From Helicobacter pylori (GTDB lineage Bacteria > Campylobacterota > Campylobacteria > Campylobacterales > Helicobacteraceae), in assembly GCF_016755635.1 (NCBI RefSeq), contig NZ_CP051500.1, positions 1,550,001 through 1,614,000 of the forward strand: 64,000 bases of DNA, read 5' to 3'. Each line of letters begins with the position of its first letter. Position 1 is the stretch's first letter. The translations under genes were made by a program, and so were the position numbers. A model generated the notes under the pieces. That model worked only from the letters and a program-made list of their open reading frames with translations, did not search any database and was not told the DNA's origin. This document shows positions 62,776 to 64,000 of the stretch, in pieces.

Positions 62776-63199
62776 ACAAACCCCACAAAGCGCTCTCTAT
62801 TAAAGCAAAAAGAGCGAGAAAACCGATCGTCTTCAAATCCAAAGACACCGAAAAAAAGCGCGATAAATAGAGGTAATAAACCAAAAAAACATGCAAAGTT
62901 TTGAATAAAAAGCCGTCATTAAAAAGCTTTAAAGAGTTTTTATAAACGATTTGATGGTAGATTAAAAACAATAAAGCTAAAACGCCTAAAGTCTTTAAAT
63001 GCATGCTCTCAAACCAAAACAAACAACCAAACACGCTCAAACTGGGTAAAAAATGATCGTATTTTTTCGCATAAAACAAGAATAAAAACCCAATCATCGG
63101 GGGTAAAAAAGGCATTAAGTCTCTCAAAAGGCTATAAAAATAAAAACCCAAGATCCCTAAACATAAGAAAAAAAAGGAATCTTGTTTTAAAGAGAGCAT
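62756..63199 (-). CDS. MreD-like membrane protein
   Basis: A 147-residue protein with about five hydrophobic segments and no catalytic motif, encoded immediately before pbp2 and overlapping it by 20 bp. MreD is the expected small membrane protein at this spot in many bacteria, and the size and topology agree, but the sequence is too divergent for me to be certain. It follows engB by 12 bp. Confidence 0.6.
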   Translation of the reverse strand: MLSLKQDSFFFLCLGILGFYFYSLLRDLMPFLPPMIGFLFLFYAKKYDHFLPSLSVFGCLFWFESMHLKTLGVLALLFLIYHQIVYKNSLKLFNDGFLFKTLHVFLVYYLYLSRFFSVSLDLKTIGFLALFALIESALWGLYEKSSL

Positions 63200-63211
63200 G
63201 GTTTTTGTGGC

Positions 63212-63838
63212 CTATAAGGGGTTAGTGAGCAAGTATTTCAAAAGGGTTTGGCGCACTATTTCAAGGGTTGGGTATTTTGAAGAAAGAGCGTTAAAATGGG
63301 TGGTATTGATTAAAAAAGGTTTAGGAGCGTTTAAAAAAAGGCGGTGTTGTTCGTTTTTATTCAACTTGTCAAACTTCGTAAAAAGAGTAAGGTAGGCTTG
63401 ATCGGGCCTTAAAAGGGCTTGAATGTTTTCTTTAGCGTTTTTATCAATTTCTAAATCCAAATGGCGTGCGTCTACCAAATGGATAAAAAGCTTGATAGAA
63501 ACCCTAACGCTCAACAATTCCCATAAAAACCCCTCCCATTCTTTTTTCAAGCTTTTAGAAACTTTAGCGTAGCCAAACCCGGGCAAATCAATCACATTAA
63601 AAGTGGTTGTTAAGGCGTTTTCTTTATCTTCCCAAGTGGTGGAAAAAAAATTCGCTAAGCGGGTTTTTCCCGGTGTCGCTGAACTTTTGGCGAGATTTTT
63701 CCCCAACAAGGTATTAATAAACGAGCTTTTGCCTACATTGCTGCGCCCTAAAATGACCATCTCAGAAGTCAAGCTCGCAGGGCATTGAAAAAGTTGGCTA
63801 GAAGAAGTGAGAAAATGAGCGTCTTTAATGGCGATCAT
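63212..63838 (-). CDS. engB: Ribosome-biogenesis GTPase EngB (YihA/YsxC)
   Basis: A 208-residue GTPase needed for large-subunit assembly. It has G1 GRSNVGKSSF at 31-40, G2 in TPGKTRLANF, G3 DLPGFGYAKV, and G4 TKFDKLN, the order and spacing of the YihA family. Its ATG overlaps the stop of the preceding lptA gene (ATGA), so they are coupled. Confidence 0.95.
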   Translation of the reverse strand: MIAIKDAHFLTSSSQLFQCPASLTSEMVILGRSNVGKSSFINTLLGKNLAKSSATPGKTRLANFFSTTWEDKENALTTTFNVIDLPGFGYAKVSKSLKKEWEGFLWELLSVRVSIKLFIHLVDARHLDLEIDKNAKENIQALLRPDQAYLTLFTKFDKLNKNEQHRLFLNAPKPFLINTTHFNALSSKYPTLEIVRQTLLKYLLTNPL

Positions 63839-64000
63839 GGTTTTTCCTTAGCGCCTTTCTTCTTCAATTTAGCCTTACGATTTTCTTCATTAATATCTTC
63901 CATATCAAACACGAATTTAGCGGGCCGTTTCGCGCTCCCCAACACATCAGCATAACCCTTAGTTTTGTTTAAAATGATTTCATCACCGGTGATGACATTA
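63835..64000 (-). CDS. lptA: LptA/OstA-family periplasmic protein, C-terminal part
   Basis: Fifty-four C-terminal codons are visible; the gene continues past the window edge. The strands ITGDEIILNKTKGYADVLGS and then AKRPAKFVFDM match the end of the OstA/LptA beta-jellyroll, which carries lipopolysaccharide across the periplasm. A charged tail (ENRKAKLKKKGAKEKP) follows. In H. pylori this position before engB is the LptA homologue. The stop overlaps the engB start. Confidence 0.7.
   Translation of the reverse strand, partial: NVITGDEIILNKTKGYADVLGSAKRPAKFVFDMEDINEENRKAKLKKKGAKEKP

Noticed and set aside
1-64000. tRNA, rRNA, CRISPR array, insertion sequence or prophage
   Set aside because: No cloverleaf, repeat-spacer array, transposase or phage-like gene was found in the gaps or frames.

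Overview
The window is chromosomal DNA of Helicobacter pylori or a very close relative. AT-rich genes are packed head to tail and interleaved with family-specific landmarks: the urea-cycle arginase rocF, the nickel-linked receptor fecA3, the cell-shape cluster csd2-csd1-ccmA, a Helicobacter cysteine-rich Sel1 protein, a Hor-type outer membrane protein, paired ceuE genes, TsaA/AhpC and a type I restriction locus. Homopolymer and dinucleotide tracts at genes and promoters are also typical of the species. As far as I remember the published genomes, the block order is closer to strain J99 than to 26695; this is recall, not a computed comparison.

Left part (1-8.4 kb): the 3' end of an LPP20-family protein, a degraded stretch, then a type I restriction-modification locus. 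hsdS-hsdM (minus) and hsdR (plus) diverge from overlapping promoters. The hsdS gene carries two identical target-recognition domains. hsdR is followed by a frameshifted YgjP-type metallopeptidase gene. Metal and arginine metabolism follow (8.4-15.3 kb): fecA3 with a NikR-like operator, rocE-rocF and ald. Next come a GmrSD-like DUF262/DUF1524 protein behind a poly-A promoter, an outer membrane protein, NAD kinase-recN-rqcH, an Hcp-family protein, dnaQ, rpe and fbp, and a compact methyltransferase/nuclease pair (26.0-27.7 kb).

Middle part (27.8-49.5 kb): tsf-rpsB (minus), addA and nhaA, then yajC-secD-secF (secD frameshifted at a G7 tract; yajC tail shared with secD), a small membrane protein, leuS, lptE, folC, the peptidoglycan-shaping genes csd2, csd1 and ccmA, mfd, and the cytochrome bc1 operon.

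Right part (49.6-64 kb): an EptA-like phosphoethanolamine-transferase-family gene switched off at an (AG)9 repeat; ftsI; the flagellar rod genes flgB-flgC-fliE behind a sigma-54 promoter; ftsW; two tandem-duplicated ceuE genes; ahpC; a MetQ-like binding protein; and a cell-elongation/envelope run lptA (partial)-engB-mreD-like-pbp2 on the minus strand.

No tRNA, rRNA, CRISPR array, insertion sequence or prophage was seen. The most interesting material is in the defence and variable loci: the perfect TRD duplication in hsdS, the phase-variation candidates at the DUF262 promoter and the sulfatase gene, and the yajC/secD anomaly.
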